Shown: positions 27,501 through 33,072, counted from the first letter of the stretch. The stretch: 64,000 bases of DNA from Roseovarius nitratireducens (GCF_002925845.1 NZ_PDNI01000058.1:412440-476439); one strand, 5' to 3'. Made by a program: numbers and translations. The notes: generated by a model not told the origin, from the sequence alone.

Positions 27501-28485
27501 GAGGGTGCTCCTGATCTTTCGACAGCACAGCGTGAACCTTCTGTATCGCCTGTTTCGCGACACGCAGCAGACGTTCGAGGGCAAGACCGAGGCCGACCGG
27601 CGCGAGGCGAAAGCGCAGCTTGTCGGCATCACCCTGTCGATGATGGCGCACGCCGGGATCACCGGCACATGGGGCTACGGGCTCATCACTATGCTCCTGA
27701 GCATGTTCTTCCCCGGTGACGATGACGATATCGACGAATGGCTGCACGACGCGCTTCTGCTCGAGGGCAACGGCATGGGCACGGCGGCGTGGAATTACAC
27801 GATGGGCATGGCGCTCAAGGGCGTTCCCGGCCATGTGACCGGCGTGGCGCTGTCCGAGCGCATCGGTATGCCGAACCTGTGGTTCCGTGGGCCGTTCTAC
27901 GACATGGAGGCCGCCGACACGTTGCAGCACTATGTCCACGAGGCGCTGGGGCCCGCGGCCAGCATCTTGTTCAGCATGGGGCGCGGTATCCAGCAGGTCT
28001 CGGAGGGCAACGTGTGGCGCGGGGCCGAGTCGATGGTGCCGAAGATGGCGAACGACCTGTCGCAGGGCTTCCGCTACGGGCTCAATGGCGTTCAGAACAG
28101 CAATGGCGATCCGATCCTCGAGGACGTGTCGCCATACCAGGCCATCGTGCAGGCCGTGGGTTTCACCCCGGCTCAACTGGCCGAGCGGTATGACGACATG
28201 AGCCGGATGCGTGACATGGAGCGCCAGATCGAGCAGGAGCGGTCCTCGCTGCACCGTGAGGCAGGTGATGCCGTCATGGACGGGAAGGGGCTCCCGCGAC
28301 ACGTCCTCAAGAAGATCAGGGCGTTCAACAAGGCGCACCCCACCTTCCCGATCACGGGCGACACGCTGCGCCGTTCCATGAAGTCCCGCAAGCGGTGGAG
28401 CGAAGGCGTTGCGGGTGGTATCAATATCAACCCCCGACTGCGCTCGCAGATCGAGGAAGGCATGGCCCCTCGCCTCTACGAGTAA
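15520..28485 (+). CDS. Giant polyvalent protein: InPase, adenine methylase, Strawberry-notch helicase, zincin
   Basis: Encodes 4321 residues. GTG 15520 is chosen because aagggga lies just upstream. Modules in order: an InPase-like domain (869-1009, core A-D-G-D-H-V-D-F-Y-M-G); an N6-adenine methylase (E-P-S-A-G-N-G near 1487, NPPF 1545-1548); a low-complexity linker (about 1680-1800) that overlaps a second gene; a Strawberry-notch type SF2 helicase (GDQTGIGKGR 2026-2035, DESH 2159-2162, GRINRTGQ near 2570); a coiled coil (2788-2903); a zincin HEIIH (3243-3247, a likely third ligand in EEMIAEMF); and a helical C-terminus with hydrophobic segments near 3816-3853 and 4036-4067. Fusions of this kind, called polyvalent proteins, are thought to be injected with phage DNA and to protect it; P1 DarB is a smaller analogue with methylase and helicase. 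The C-terminal hydrophobic part may contact the cell envelope. Codon use matches the neighbours. Confidence 0.85.
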   Translation: MARKNVFALDPVEYELERQEAQRQGRGIFEEKKPKAPAPALKPDGSPDYGRIATDTQVPRNLIIALTDAAGLKNGAQKGAFATEAASRIGQEMAAGKDARAALASILGEDAPVDDLIKAAKAVPEYDRIGTEGDEAAQADPTESGSALGDAGKQFAGGVAKGSGASVEGFGLLRTSRLYDPLNLINDEGKERVGEATRSVADAMREWGEETQAGVSPQSLEAIKGSTPDGDLFKPSTWSLGEKPSLRGYAMLTMDVLGSLAPVVVSSVIGTPGAGAAVGGMQSGGAGAEMAREIVQSAAKERVEGPDGEMISRLEADSSYYRDLREQGESHEVAVQKTTEAAERLAALYAAPIGALGGAFTGTLVTGGMRGLAGRSAATRVGGGAALGAAEESAQEVAEGMAAKAGAGQAAGMDVDVTEGTFGDAILGALGGGPVGAVGGIATEGPATRDEDDETPPPAQLPPPDTPPLPSPEPTGPIGRAAQKAPGMLTGDFEEGTRITVQGQGSNPFEAEFVEETPNGVRLRDETGPILIPRQDIESGAVQIGQAERRTPTGMFPDMKPGAEVALRDADGRDYTGVFLREDEGGVAVRIAGQEITLSPQEFDEARDAAQRDETDAPKEAEAQDQGADEAGAAIEIPEGVDPGEVEQIASDLINEQDMDRPSAEAQAIQTIQQRMEEERAAEEQAAIPGAQDMAEQGEVTPPDEGQAQGEVAPVEPQPPASVEGVDPDLDTPQSPELQAEWWKSLPRLRKAAKDIGMTKEALADEWSDKGALTAAVDAELGRLGDTAQQSGLSQNPAQEPENVDDIDVDALIGQNLDEMDAEDAALVGDESNTSGVVEQEQGEGEPQTDEADPAADIEQAAQETEENPTPAQAEAENYKTGKAEWQGRTLSIENRKGSMRRKVGPDGETAWEVEMPAHYGRILKTEGADGDHVDFYMGDNPASESVWVIDQMDADTGRYDEHKVMLGFDNANAAAETYMDGFSDGKGPDRLGGMRKMSVTGFNEWLEGDTTAPVTPMAKRQDKDAAQAGDDTNPKGPRVVVNEVGADGLTESERAAGKAPLDLVTVTDVYGDTHRVSKRTLDSDRPMLRRFNANGEEIDGSLLSRDNIDTDGTGVTATFADSPVIGGGRTADKPLASEAAIKRAIRKRGQKVEDFDIQEVNGGYLGVRKTGSEAAEAEAAGWTEDATPPDEPQPREAESVDVRTLPGKHGKVDTNLVKINMRKWPEGYDVTGSYDIPGFAGGTLSTPYRQFYPTKHEAAAAALKMSVGRNTFPDEPRAPFPTQKHVSDGRKIRQFLEELATPEAWAAEVEAESPSVSIEQDAENRSTSTGDAPAETVEDIDVDALISENLDQMEAEDAAESEASTSDEQRITDSFLEAFRAGERFARITQARKRAGEALGRDIEVSDFTMLEEAIEAAVVMRAREIVAGESDPVTVYADLLDLYDAQPILSERTPEKMRNQAYSTPAPLAYVASRLVGIGDRTRVVEPSAGNGMLLIEAAPENVQANELQPHRAAQLERIFPGSVSQGDAMDMTAAPFDVLITNPPFGRVMNEDTRQKKEWAFGDTGVKTKEIDHAMAYRYLEQMPDDGRAVLIVGSVKKTGDRKKNYQERSKLTFYKTLFDHYNVTEHFTVNGDLYKRQGAAWPVDVIVIDGRAPSARAYPMAEPPEVLSTWAEIGRKLNDAPDVDTTGRGPGDAVGGGAEGDGPDGGAVSPTGDAAGQPDAGRSDRPSGSRGTGGLSVEPGRGARGDTGGDGEPVGGNGQPAVEPDAAPDVSGEEGRPETGTDGASEPVGVSERHREPGGVGPRTAGQAAQEGVQKTGDAVKDAGAAIKAILNAKIDPNKTGAMGAGFLQDVYEQIEPHLKSAWDNVTGAAKDFKEAVGLFLRAVREQMGLTTAELRNLQPYLAKFVEDAKAAWGKPKSERGPARENTEAETDFQVAYQPRSSAQFRIGSLVPRAMEQAAQEALDKIEAKHGPVDKYVASELGYDLDDMLGTPEKKGYFAAEQVDALALAINNVSQGKGFIIGDQTGIGKGRFVAAMLRHAEKQGKIPIFVTEKPGLYADMVRDLRDIGMADAQDGIIATNNTLDAIPITGPDDTFTRAAPKERKALFNALMSGKLPEGKRFVFTTYDQMQTAQGKWPERANAIRAAAPNAVIIMDESHNAGGSAGASRNVREPGAMPENRAEFFRDLVDMSAGSVFSSATYAKNPTVMSLYRSTNLSLALPEGSRMDDLGPAIERGGVPLQQVIANAIAGDGQYLRREKSFAGIDFNFTHELGDDNPIKVDRDMAINVSQVMGEIAMFDSEVMSGVRESFIAQIQGEGLMAGNDGFVGPDSISKTSDNPFASSFHNLVSQFLLGVKVNEVADMAINKWKAGEKPILGVMNVNSSVINEYMAVNGIHEDGQEVDLNFTTIVDRYLERLRRIKIEKSDNTQFYYTMTDADMGDAAAAEMRRVRDLIYSLPIEDMPGSPVDAMLDRMRAAGMKVDEITGRSTVIEDGRRATRSPGQGENKRRMNEYNSGALDGLVISSSGATGFSMHATDAPNNDGKKRHMIIAQPHADINVFMQMLGRINRTGQTVLPEYTLAVSNLSLERRVAAILSKKMASLNANTTAAKRGATSLGDGADFINEVGDHVVRRYLADNNDLAIRTGLVEGDADGDQNGKIEGIAKKLTGRFAFLHPDEVDRHYEAIGSAFRDYMAQLEVEGSNPLEAKTLDLEAKTISSFVLSEGHGTDSLLDADLTLEKIDAKKPGKPYTAQRVDELVNEGLDGKTPDAWLKDAQDALDAKMPAYQTKLEEDKADREKRLAAAQDTARQAEAAIPRLEESLEKAKVARDEVNAADDDARKAAADAVKKADKALSQARRHVTKTKRDVEKAAALIEDVENRMKRQEQAVASIKTALEGVVPGATYRITTPSFDTPAVVIETDLSQQGANPTAAGAIRVRFAVADNMREIAFSLNQIMNQSAEANITPDPNLNWKPAFTAGQSVSREQRWMATGNLIAGVDRFKNSTGQIVIYTTADGRQRTGLLMPKKFDPAQELDKEDVRFPDTATAAAFLQQYDAVLKTADKNVSFQQDGADFKLRVGKARGRAFFLLKAVQSYIRDFRDTGKGYVGRINRGDLKTVLDIYADNLGVSYVADNFKDAAREVSGQETPDFEAGAGSEVKAARGRRAGAGSTTFTEEGARQLRNDLEAELSRFVKSGRIKLRLAGGFTYGGFTLDGFFYDNVIGVGAKAPEGPMGILRHEIIHALRSKELWGRDYGLFTKDEWRTLAKAARRIPHIRERVEREYADLNTAGQTEEMIAEMFREWMQERETRSEAGKALDKLRRIIEAIANALRRNGANEAAQVMERIRSGEVGGRGPDGPGGPGAGGVKASRRRSDPSSPRGVPHPKPRQWRKKGGDLWRDFLSDAMGGGPLGKYNLLALVPGRPLFEELGRNLPGAQTYLRLKEKMDAMRQEWHAKTDTVAREWIKLGNQNTEANGRLMDLMHRATLAGVDPSRDFDRGKYDDDFADQRYMTWLNLRREFEALPRDYQRMFRKVRNEYSNMADEFEKAVIENIQTAQKVALKRAQKAHDKEMRRITDEGLTGQEKQDAIDEAKHMLGQAKARMGWAQNARVAELRAQFESNRLSGPYFPLARFGKYFVAARDEKGRVVSFSRFEKQRQQRDEAKRMEAEGYEVERGVLGESDADLKKMVDPSFVADIENLLGTWDVDPAVMDTVWQKWLETLPDQSIRTSRIHRKGQSGFSKDALRAFTHHMFHGAHQLARLKYGLQMEDAVSDAYDEAALSRDANRATLVVDEMNRRHQYTMQPNVAPWASGITSLAFVWYLGATPAAAMVNMTQTTVMGVPLMRAAFQGTSIGEIGKQLGKASMDFVQGRGSADNSPRLTEDEKAALDEAYRRGTIDKTQAHELASVAETGIEYSGTREKIMRFFSYMFHKAEVFNREVTFLASYRLARDKGLMQEKAIDRAASLTWKIHFDYQGSSRARFMQPDFARVLLIFRQHSVNLLYRLFRDTQQTFEGKTEADRREAKAQLVGITLSMMAHAGITGTWGYGLITMLLSMFFPGDDDDIDEWLHDALLLEGNGMGTAAWNYTMGMALKGVPGHVTGVALSERIGMPNLWFRGPFYDMEAADTLQHYVHEALGPAASILFSMGRGIQQVSEGNVWRGAESMVPKMANDLSQGFRYGLNGVQNSNGDPILEDVSPYQAIVQAVGFTPAQLAERYDDMSRMRDMERQIEQERSSLHREAGDAVMDGKGLPRHVLKKIRAFNKAHPTFPITGDTLRRSMKSRKRWSEGVAGGININPRLRSQIEEGMAPRLYE
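17929..17997 (+). repeat. Internal 23-residue repeat, copy 1
   Basis: Residues 804-826 of the giant protein share 18 of 23 positions with residues 1338-1360 (19531-19599). The shared core is D-I-D-V-D-A-L-I-x-x-N-L-D-x-M. Each copy lies just upstream of a catalytic module (InPase and methylase). Confidence 0.7.
19531..19599 (+). repeat. Internal 23-residue repeat, copy 2
   Basis: Second copy of the acidic motif described at 17929, in the same frame of the giant gene. It lies about 130 residues before the first methylase motif. Confidence 0.7.
20567..20932 (+). CDS. Overprinted gene nested in the giant ORF (different frame)
   Basis: A complete 121-residue frame, ATG 20567 to TAG 20930-20932, lies wholly inside the giant gene in another frame. 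A strong ggaaggaag ribosome site stands at 20551-20559, 7 nt before the ATG. The product looks like a normal soluble helical protein (EQYHQLVMQRVNRMRDEATD, DRAALADFLSNRGAEPAATL, a Trp-Ser-Leu turn and a charged C-terminal helix). In contrast, the giant frame here reads as featureless Gly/Pro/Asp linker (GDAVGGGAEGDGPDGG). This is the expected signature of an old gene whose other frame was turned into a linker, or of overprinting within a tolerant linker. No family is recognised. Confidence 0.6.
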   Translation: MPLTWTPPGADPVTQSVEVPKAMDLTVEQYHQLVMQRVNRMRDEATDPADRAALADFLSNRGAEPAATLVGMVNQLEETANLPWSLTPPRTFPVKKEDLKLERMERPNLSAFLNAIESRGA

Positions 28486-28510
28486 GGTGGCGGGTTTCGC
28501 GCGCCTACTT

Positions 28511-28547
28511 CATGTGGTATGGATAGGCCAGCAACGCGCAAGATGTG
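28511..28547 (+). promoter_or_regulatory. Repeated phage bipartite element, copy 4 (fibre/DGR unit)
   Basis: Box A catgtggtatg (28511-28521, one change from copies 1 and 2), a 14-nt spacer, then box B gcgcaagatgtg (28536-28547), which ends 36 nt before the fibre ATG. It probably drives fibre, avd, TR and RT as one unit; no terminator with a T-tract is seen before the RT gene. Confidence 0.7.
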
Positions 28548-28583
28548 TGCTGCAAGCTGACTTTCTCAGGTCGAGGCTTTGCA

Positions 28584-31500
28584 ATGCCAGACTCTTGCGC
28601 CGTTTCGGGCTCCATCAGGGATATCGGTTTTCAGCCGGAAGAGGGTGCGATCGTTCGCTTCACTCTTCTTGGCGCGAAGGCCGTGCGCCAATCCAATTCG
28701 CTCGTCGTGCCGGATTTCGTCGAGGCGACCACTGACGCGAATGGCGACTTCACCGAGAGCCTGATCCCGAACAGCTATATCGTTGAGATCATCACGCCGA
28801 GCGGCGGATCTTCCGCGCCCCTGAACATCACCGTTCCTGACGCCGAGACGGCGATCTTGGCTCAGATCGTGGACCTGCCGCCCCCGGCGTCGCTGAACGC
28901 TGCCGAACAGGCTGTTGTGGATGCACAGGCGGCGCGGGACGCCGCGAGCGCCAGCGCCACGGCGGCTGTGACCAGCGAGACCAATGCAGCGACCAGCGAG
29001 GCGAATGCCGGGACCTCTGAAACGAATGCTGGTGCATCTGCTCAACTCGCCGCCGATTGGGCTGAAAAGGGCGACGGCCAAGATGTTGATGGCGTCGGCA
29101 CCCGCTCGGCCAAGCATCATGCCGGTCAGTCGGCGACCAGCGCGAGCAATGCAGCCATCTCGGAGACGAACGCGGCTAACAGTGCAGCGGCGGCTGCAAC
29201 GTCCGAGACCAACGCGGGGGCATCCGAGAGTGCGGCGACCGCCAGTGCGGGCGCGGCGTCTACCTCGGAGACCAACGCGGCCAACAGTGCATCGGCGGCG
29301 TCTACCTCGGAGACCAACGCGGCCAACAGTGCATCGGCGGCGGTCACATCGGAGACCAACGCGGCCAATAGCGCGAGCGCGGCGGCTGGTTCCGCGAGCG
29401 CCGCCGCCTCTTCGGAGACGAACGCGGCAACCAGCGAAACCAATGCGGCCGCCTCCCTGACGTCGATCCTCTCCCGCCACCTTGGCACCTATGTCGACGA
29501 CCAGGCGGCGGATACGGCGCACCCAACTGCGACGGACGGCGCGTTCTATTACAATTCCACCACCGACTCCCTTCGCCTGCGCTCGTCTGGCGCGTGGACT
29601 GAAGCCGTTCTGGACGCCAACGGGTTTCTGGCCGCGTCCAACAACCTGGGCGACCTGGGCGACGTGCCGACGGCAAAAACGAACCTCAGCCTCGGCACGG
29701 CGGCAGATGCAGATGTCCCTGCGGCGGGCGACGCCACTGCTGCGCAGGTTGTCAAAGGCAACGATACGCGATTGAGCGATGCGCGTGCCCCGACTGCGCA
29801 CACCCACGACCTATCCGACATCACCGATGCGGGCACCGCGGCTTCGCAGGATAGCACGGCATTCGCCACCGCCACCCAGGGCACGAAGGCTGATAGCGCG
29901 CAACAGCCCCCGATTGAGGGTGCGTTCGTTGATGGCGACAAGACCAAGTTGGATCATATCTCCGTCACCCAGGCGGTTGATCTGGATGCGATGGAGACCC
30001 GCGTCAACCAACTTGATGCGTCAGTTGTTCTCTCGGGAACGTGGGACGCTTCCATAGGCACATTTCCCGGTGGCGGCGCTGCGCAGAGGGGCGAAAGCTG
30101 GATCGTCAGTGTCGGCGGGACAGTTGGCGGCGAGACCTTTGTTGCGAATGATCGGATCGTCGCGACCTCGGACAACGCGAGCACCACGCTCTATGCCGAT
30201 TGGCACAAGCTCGATTATACCGATGCTGTCTTGTCCGTGGCAGGCAAGACCGGAGCCGTGTCGCTGGTCAAAGCCGACATCGGGGATTTCAGCGATGCGG
30301 ATTATGCAACGGCAGCGCAGGGCGCGAAGGCCGACAGCGCATTACAGCCGGGTGAAGCGGTAGAGAAAACAGCCGCAACCGGCTCAGCGGCCCTGCCGGT
30401 CGGCACGCAAGCGCAGCGCGACACTACCCCGGCGGCGGGGTATCTACGCTTTAACTCAGAGGCCGGCGCGTTCGAGGGCCACGATGGCTCTGACTGGGGC
30501 GCTATCGGCGGGTCGGCGTCCTCGGTGAATATCACCGGCGCGACCACGGTCTACGTTGACCAGCAGGAAACCTATACGATCACGGACTATTCGGCCTTCG
30601 CGACCTATGCCGTCGGCGCGGCGTCCGGCACAGTGACCATCAACGGCGACACCATCACCTACACCGCGCCCGCGACGGACGGCTCGGAAACCCTGACGGT
30701 CACGAAAGACGGCGTGGCGGTTGACTTCGCAGTCACCATCGCCCCTGCCGGGGTCGAGGCACCCACACATGTATCTCCGGCGGACGGCGCCACTGACATA
30801 GGTGGCACCCAGACACTTCAATCGTCGGCTTTCAGCTGGATCGGCCTGTCCGACACACACGCGTCCTCGGACTGGCAGCTAGCGACGGATGCTGCGTTCA
30901 CCAACCTGGTCACCAGCACCACGGCGGATGCCACGAACCTCACCACCTGGGAGGTCACGGGGCTGTCGGAGAGCCAGACCTATTACTGGCGCGTCCGCCA
31001 CACCGGCACGAGCAACGGCACATCGGACTGGTCCACCCCCACCAGCTTCACGACAGCGGCCAGCTTCGGCGGTCTGATCGGTGTCGCGGGCGACCAGGGT
31101 TTCGGCGTCGGGGAGTATCCGGACACGCTGCCAGCAGGCTTTTCCAACATGGCTGGCAATACCGATCCGGCCAATGCCAATTATGGCAACTACCAATACA
31201 GCGACGGCTCGATCATGGTGTTCGTGCCGCGCTTCTACTACCGGATCGGCGACGCGGGATCACCCAACTACGGCACCTACGGCGCCAACGCGATCGACAT
31301 TGCCGGGGTGGATACCTTTGCGGACGAGGCGTCGGCCAACGCCGCAGGCTACGCCATGCACCGGGCGTTCGTGGATGGCGGCGCGGTCAAGCACGGGTTC
31401 TTCGTGGACAAGTATCTATGCTCGCAGAATGCAGGTAACGACGCCGGCAAATCGGTTCAGAACGGCGTGCCGATCTCGCTGACCACATCCACCAGCTACA

Positions 31501-32378
31501 CGCGCTCCGACGGCATGACGGGCTGCACGGGCATTCTGGCCGACGCGGTGGTTCTATCCCGCGCGCGCGCCGCGGGCATGAATGCGGCCTCGGCGTTTAT
31601 TTATTCGGCGCTCTGGCTGCTGTCTGTCGCGCACGGGCAGGCGGCCACGGCCGCGACGAACTGCGCCTGGTATGACGGCACCGACACCACGAACTACCCC
31701 AAGGGCTGCAACAGCGCCCTCGCGGACGTGGACGACGGCACGGTGACGTTCACGACTGCGGGCGACAGCGGCAGTGCTGACAAGCCCCTGACCGGCTCGG
31801 CCAGCAACCTCGCCAAAACCGCGCACAACGGTCAGGCTTGCGGCGTTGCCGACCTTAACGGGGCGATGTGGGAGGTCATGCTGGGCATAACTGCGCCGGG
31901 CGCCAATGCGACCGACAGCACACAAATCGCCAGCGGCGACGTCTATGTGCTCAAGGAGAGCGCCGCCCTCGGCGATTTGACCAGCGGATACAACACCATC
32001 AACGACGCCTGGGGCGATGCCACGCATCTCGGCGGGCTCTATGACTCCGAGGTCGGACTGATGGTGTGGGGTGCCACCACCGGGTGGCAATATCTCGGCA
32101 GCGGCACCAACCAGGTGCTGGATGGCGCGACCAGCGGGCAGGGATACCAGCGCACCGCGACCGGGCTGCCCATGGCCACCAACAGCTATGACGCTACGGG
32201 CACAAACCTGTGGGGGCTTGATGGGCAATACGCTTACAACCGGTCGAACCTTTTCCCGCTCGTCGGCGGCACTTGGGCCAATGGCTCGGCCGCCGGCGTT
32301 GGCGCGCGCTTCTGGTACTCCTACCGGTCGTATGACTCCACCGTCGTTGGGTTCCGCGCCGCGGCCTATGGATCGTAA
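28584..32378 (+). CDS. Tail fibre, DGR target protein with C-type-lectin-like variable tip
   Basis: Encodes 1264 residues from ATG 28584; the in-frame GTG at 28545 lies inside the regulatory element. Layout: a beta N-terminal anchor (1-100); a trimeric shaft with repeats S-E-T-N-A-A-N-S-A-S-A-A (about 110-300), as in side tail fibres; further fibre repeats (about 300-640); beta sandwich modules (about 650-720); a fibronectin type III domain (about 726-825, with Y-Y-W-R-V-R); and a C-terminal domain (about 826-1264) of the DGR C-type-lectin-like kind, with W-E-V-M-L-G and the final G-F-R-A-A-A-Y-G. Residues 1223-1262 are encoded by the variable repeat. In known systems such as Bordetella phage Mtd this tip binds the receptor. 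Confidence 0.92.
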   Translation: MPDSCAVSGSIRDIGFQPEEGAIVRFTLLGAKAVRQSNSLVVPDFVEATTDANGDFTESLIPNSYIVEIITPSGGSSAPLNITVPDAETAILAQIVDLPPPASLNAAEQAVVDAQAARDAASASATAAVTSETNAATSEANAGTSETNAGASAQLAADWAEKGDGQDVDGVGTRSAKHHAGQSATSASNAAISETNAANSAAAAATSETNAGASESAATASAGAASTSETNAANSASAASTSETNAANSASAAVTSETNAANSASAAAGSASAAASSETNAATSETNAAASLTSILSRHLGTYVDDQAADTAHPTATDGAFYYNSTTDSLRLRSSGAWTEAVLDANGFLAASNNLGDLGDVPTAKTNLSLGTAADADVPAAGDATAAQVVKGNDTRLSDARAPTAHTHDLSDITDAGTAASQDSTAFATATQGTKADSAQQPPIEGAFVDGDKTKLDHISVTQAVDLDAMETRVNQLDASVVLSGTWDASIGTFPGGGAAQRGESWIVSVGGTVGGETFVANDRIVATSDNASTTLYADWHKLDYTDAVLSVAGKTGAVSLVKADIGDFSDADYATAAQGAKADSALQPGEAVEKTAATGSAALPVGTQAQRDTTPAAGYLRFNSEAGAFEGHDGSDWGAIGGSASSVNITGATTVYVDQQETYTITDYSAFATYAVGAASGTVTINGDTITYTAPATDGSETLTVTKDGVAVDFAVTIAPAGVEAPTHVSPADGATDIGGTQTLQSSAFSWIGLSDTHASSDWQLATDAAFTNLVTSTTADATNLTTWEVTGLSESQTYYWRVRHTGTSNGTSDWSTPTSFTTAASFGGLIGVAGDQGFGVGEYPDTLPAGFSNMAGNTDPANANYGNYQYSDGSIMVFVPRFYYRIGDAGSPNYGTYGANAIDIAGVDTFADEASANAAGYAMHRAFVDGGAVKHGFFVDKYLCSQNAGNDAGKSVQNGVPISLTTSTSYTRSDGMTGCTGILADAVVLSRARAAGMNAASAFIYSALWLLSVAHGQAATAATNCAWYDGTDTTNYPKGCNSALADVDDGTVTFTTAGDSGSADKPLTGSASNLAKTAHNGQACGVADLNGAMWEVMLGITAPGANATDSTQIASGDVYVLKESAALGDLTSGYNTINDAWGDATHLGGLYDSEVGLMVWGATTGWQYLGSGTNQVLDGATSGQGYQRTATGLPMATNSYDATGTNLWGLDGQYAYNRSNLFPLVGGTWANGSAAGVGARFWYSYRSYDSTVVGFRAAAYGS
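29256..29339 (+). repeat. Two exact 42-bp tandem repeats in fibre shaft
   Basis: Units 29256-29297 and 29298-29339 are identical and encode A-S-T-S-E-T-N-A-A-N-S-A-S-A. Identity at every base, including third positions, points to recent slippage or unequal recombination that changes shaft length in 14-residue steps. Diverged copies flank both units. Confidence 0.85.
32251..32370 (+). repeat. DGR variable repeat (VR)
   Basis: 120 bp that align without gaps to the template repeat at 32838-32957 (offset 587). There are 16 mismatches, and every one falls at an A in the template: 12 cluster in 32310-32344, with three upstream (32259, 32272, 32277) and one at 32365. Nine template adenines are unchanged, and no non-adenine position differs. 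The changes alter 12 residues: Ile to Leu, Asn to Thr, Thr to Ala, then seven Asn to Phe, Tyr, Ser, Tyr, Tyr, Ser and Thr, Asn to Val, and Asp to Ala. The invariant GC-rich end gttgggttccgcgccgcgg is the likely initiation-of-mutagenic-homology (IMH) region. Confidence 0.97.
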
Positions 32379-32383
32379 CTGGT

Positions 32384-32405
32384 GGGTGGCGCGGGAGCGC
32401 CACCC
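32384..32405 (+). promoter_or_regulatory. DGR target-recognition hairpin/cruciform with GGGA tetraloop
   Basis: A perfect 9-bp inverted repeat gggtggcgc / gcgccaccc encloses the loop GGGA. It lies 13 bp past the end of VR and 5 bp after the fibre stop. Known DGRs carry such a hairpin with a GRNA-type loop just after the VR, where it directs retrohoming in the target DNA; GGGA fits that rule. No T-tract follows, so a simple terminator is less likely. Confidence 0.85.
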
Positions 32406-32419
32406 TTGAAGGACAGAGA

Positions 32420-32833
32420 ATGCAAACACAGAAATGCAACCACCCGGAAGCGTCGATCCTGCACAAGTGCCGCGAGGTGATCAAGCTGCTGAACGTGCAC
32501 CTCAATCACTTCCCGCGCCACGAGCGCTACGGGCTGTGTCAGCAAATCCGCGGCGCGATGTATGACGTCTATGCGCTGATTGTGGAGTGCCATAAGCGGT
32601 ACCACAACAAGACCAGCCTGACGCGCTTGGACGTGCGGCACGAGCAACTGCGCATGCTGGTCAATCTGGCGTTCGAGATGGGCTATTACGCATTTCACGA
32701 CAACAAGCGCGGTCGGGCAGAGTCCGAAGCGCTGCGCCGATATACCGCGGCCTCCATCCTCATCAACGAGGTTGGGGCCATGATCGGCGGATGGATTCGC
32801 AGCCTTCGGGGTGCGGATAGGGCGGGGGCTTAA
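32420..32833 (+). CDS. avd: DGR accessory variability determinant (Avd)
   Basis: Encodes 137 residues with an aagga site upstream. The sequence fits the Avd four-helix bundle: N-L-N-H-F-P-R-H-E-R-Y-G-L-C-Q-Q-I-R-like region (residues about 26-45), I-V-E-C-H-K-R-Y-H-N-K-T-S-L (about 55-68), the D-V-R-H-E-Q-L-R helix and L-A-F-E-M-G-Y-Y. Avd forms a basic pentamer that binds the reverse transcriptase and the template RNA. The protein is rich in Arg, Lys and His. It lies between VR and TR, as in Bordetella phage BPP-1, and ends 4 bp before TR. Confidence 0.92.
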   Translation: MQTQKCNHPEASILHKCREVIKLLNVHLNHFPRHERYGLCQQIRGAMYDVYALIVECHKRYHNKTSLTRLDVRHEQLRMLVNLAFEMGYYAFHDNKRGRAESEALRRYTAASILINEVGAMIGGWIRSLRGADRAGA

Positions 32834-32837
32834 AATG

Positions 32838-32957
32838 TTTTCCCGATCGTCGGCGGCAATTGGACCAATGGCTCGGCCGCCGGCGTTGGCGCGCGCAACT
32901 GGAACAACAACCGGTCGAATGACAACAACAACGTTGGGTTCCGCGCCGCGGACTATG
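32838..32957 (+). repeat. DGR template repeat (TR)
   Basis: 120-bp non-coding template, offset 587 bp from VR. It is rich in AAC and AAT codons in the register corresponding to the fibre frame (for example the run aacaacaac), so adenine mutagenesis can reach 15 residue types without making stop codons. It contains 25 adenines, 16 of which differ in VR. Flanking bases on both sides (TR 32837 and 32959) are unrelated to VR, so the borders are sharp. Confidence 0.97.
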
Positions 32958-33072
32958 ACTTCATCCCTGAAATCCCGAGATGGGAATACTGGAGACATAG
33001 GGAGCACTCTGTCCTGCCAGATGGCGAAATCTGCAAGGCATGGCTTTCCAGTACCTGCGGGGACCGTCAGCC
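32958..33072 (+). ncRNA. DGR spacer RNA between TR and reverse transcriptase
   Basis: 115 bp separate TR from the RT start. In the BPP-1 DGR the RNA downstream of TR is needed to prime and template cDNA synthesis. Two possible hairpins are visible: tccc/ggga at 32973-32985, and ctgg..gaca/tgtc..ccag at 32989-33020. A coding role is unlikely. The RNA function is inferred from position and the known mechanism. Confidence 0.55.

Noticed and set aside
28545-28583. GTG start for the fibre gene
   Set aside because: It lies inside the repeated regulatory element and lacks a ribosome site; ATG 28584 is preferred.
33040-33072. Earlier in-frame start for the reverse transcriptase
   Set aside because: Family members start with M-x-K-R-H-x-N-L, which corresponds to 33073; the extension lies in the spacer RNA.
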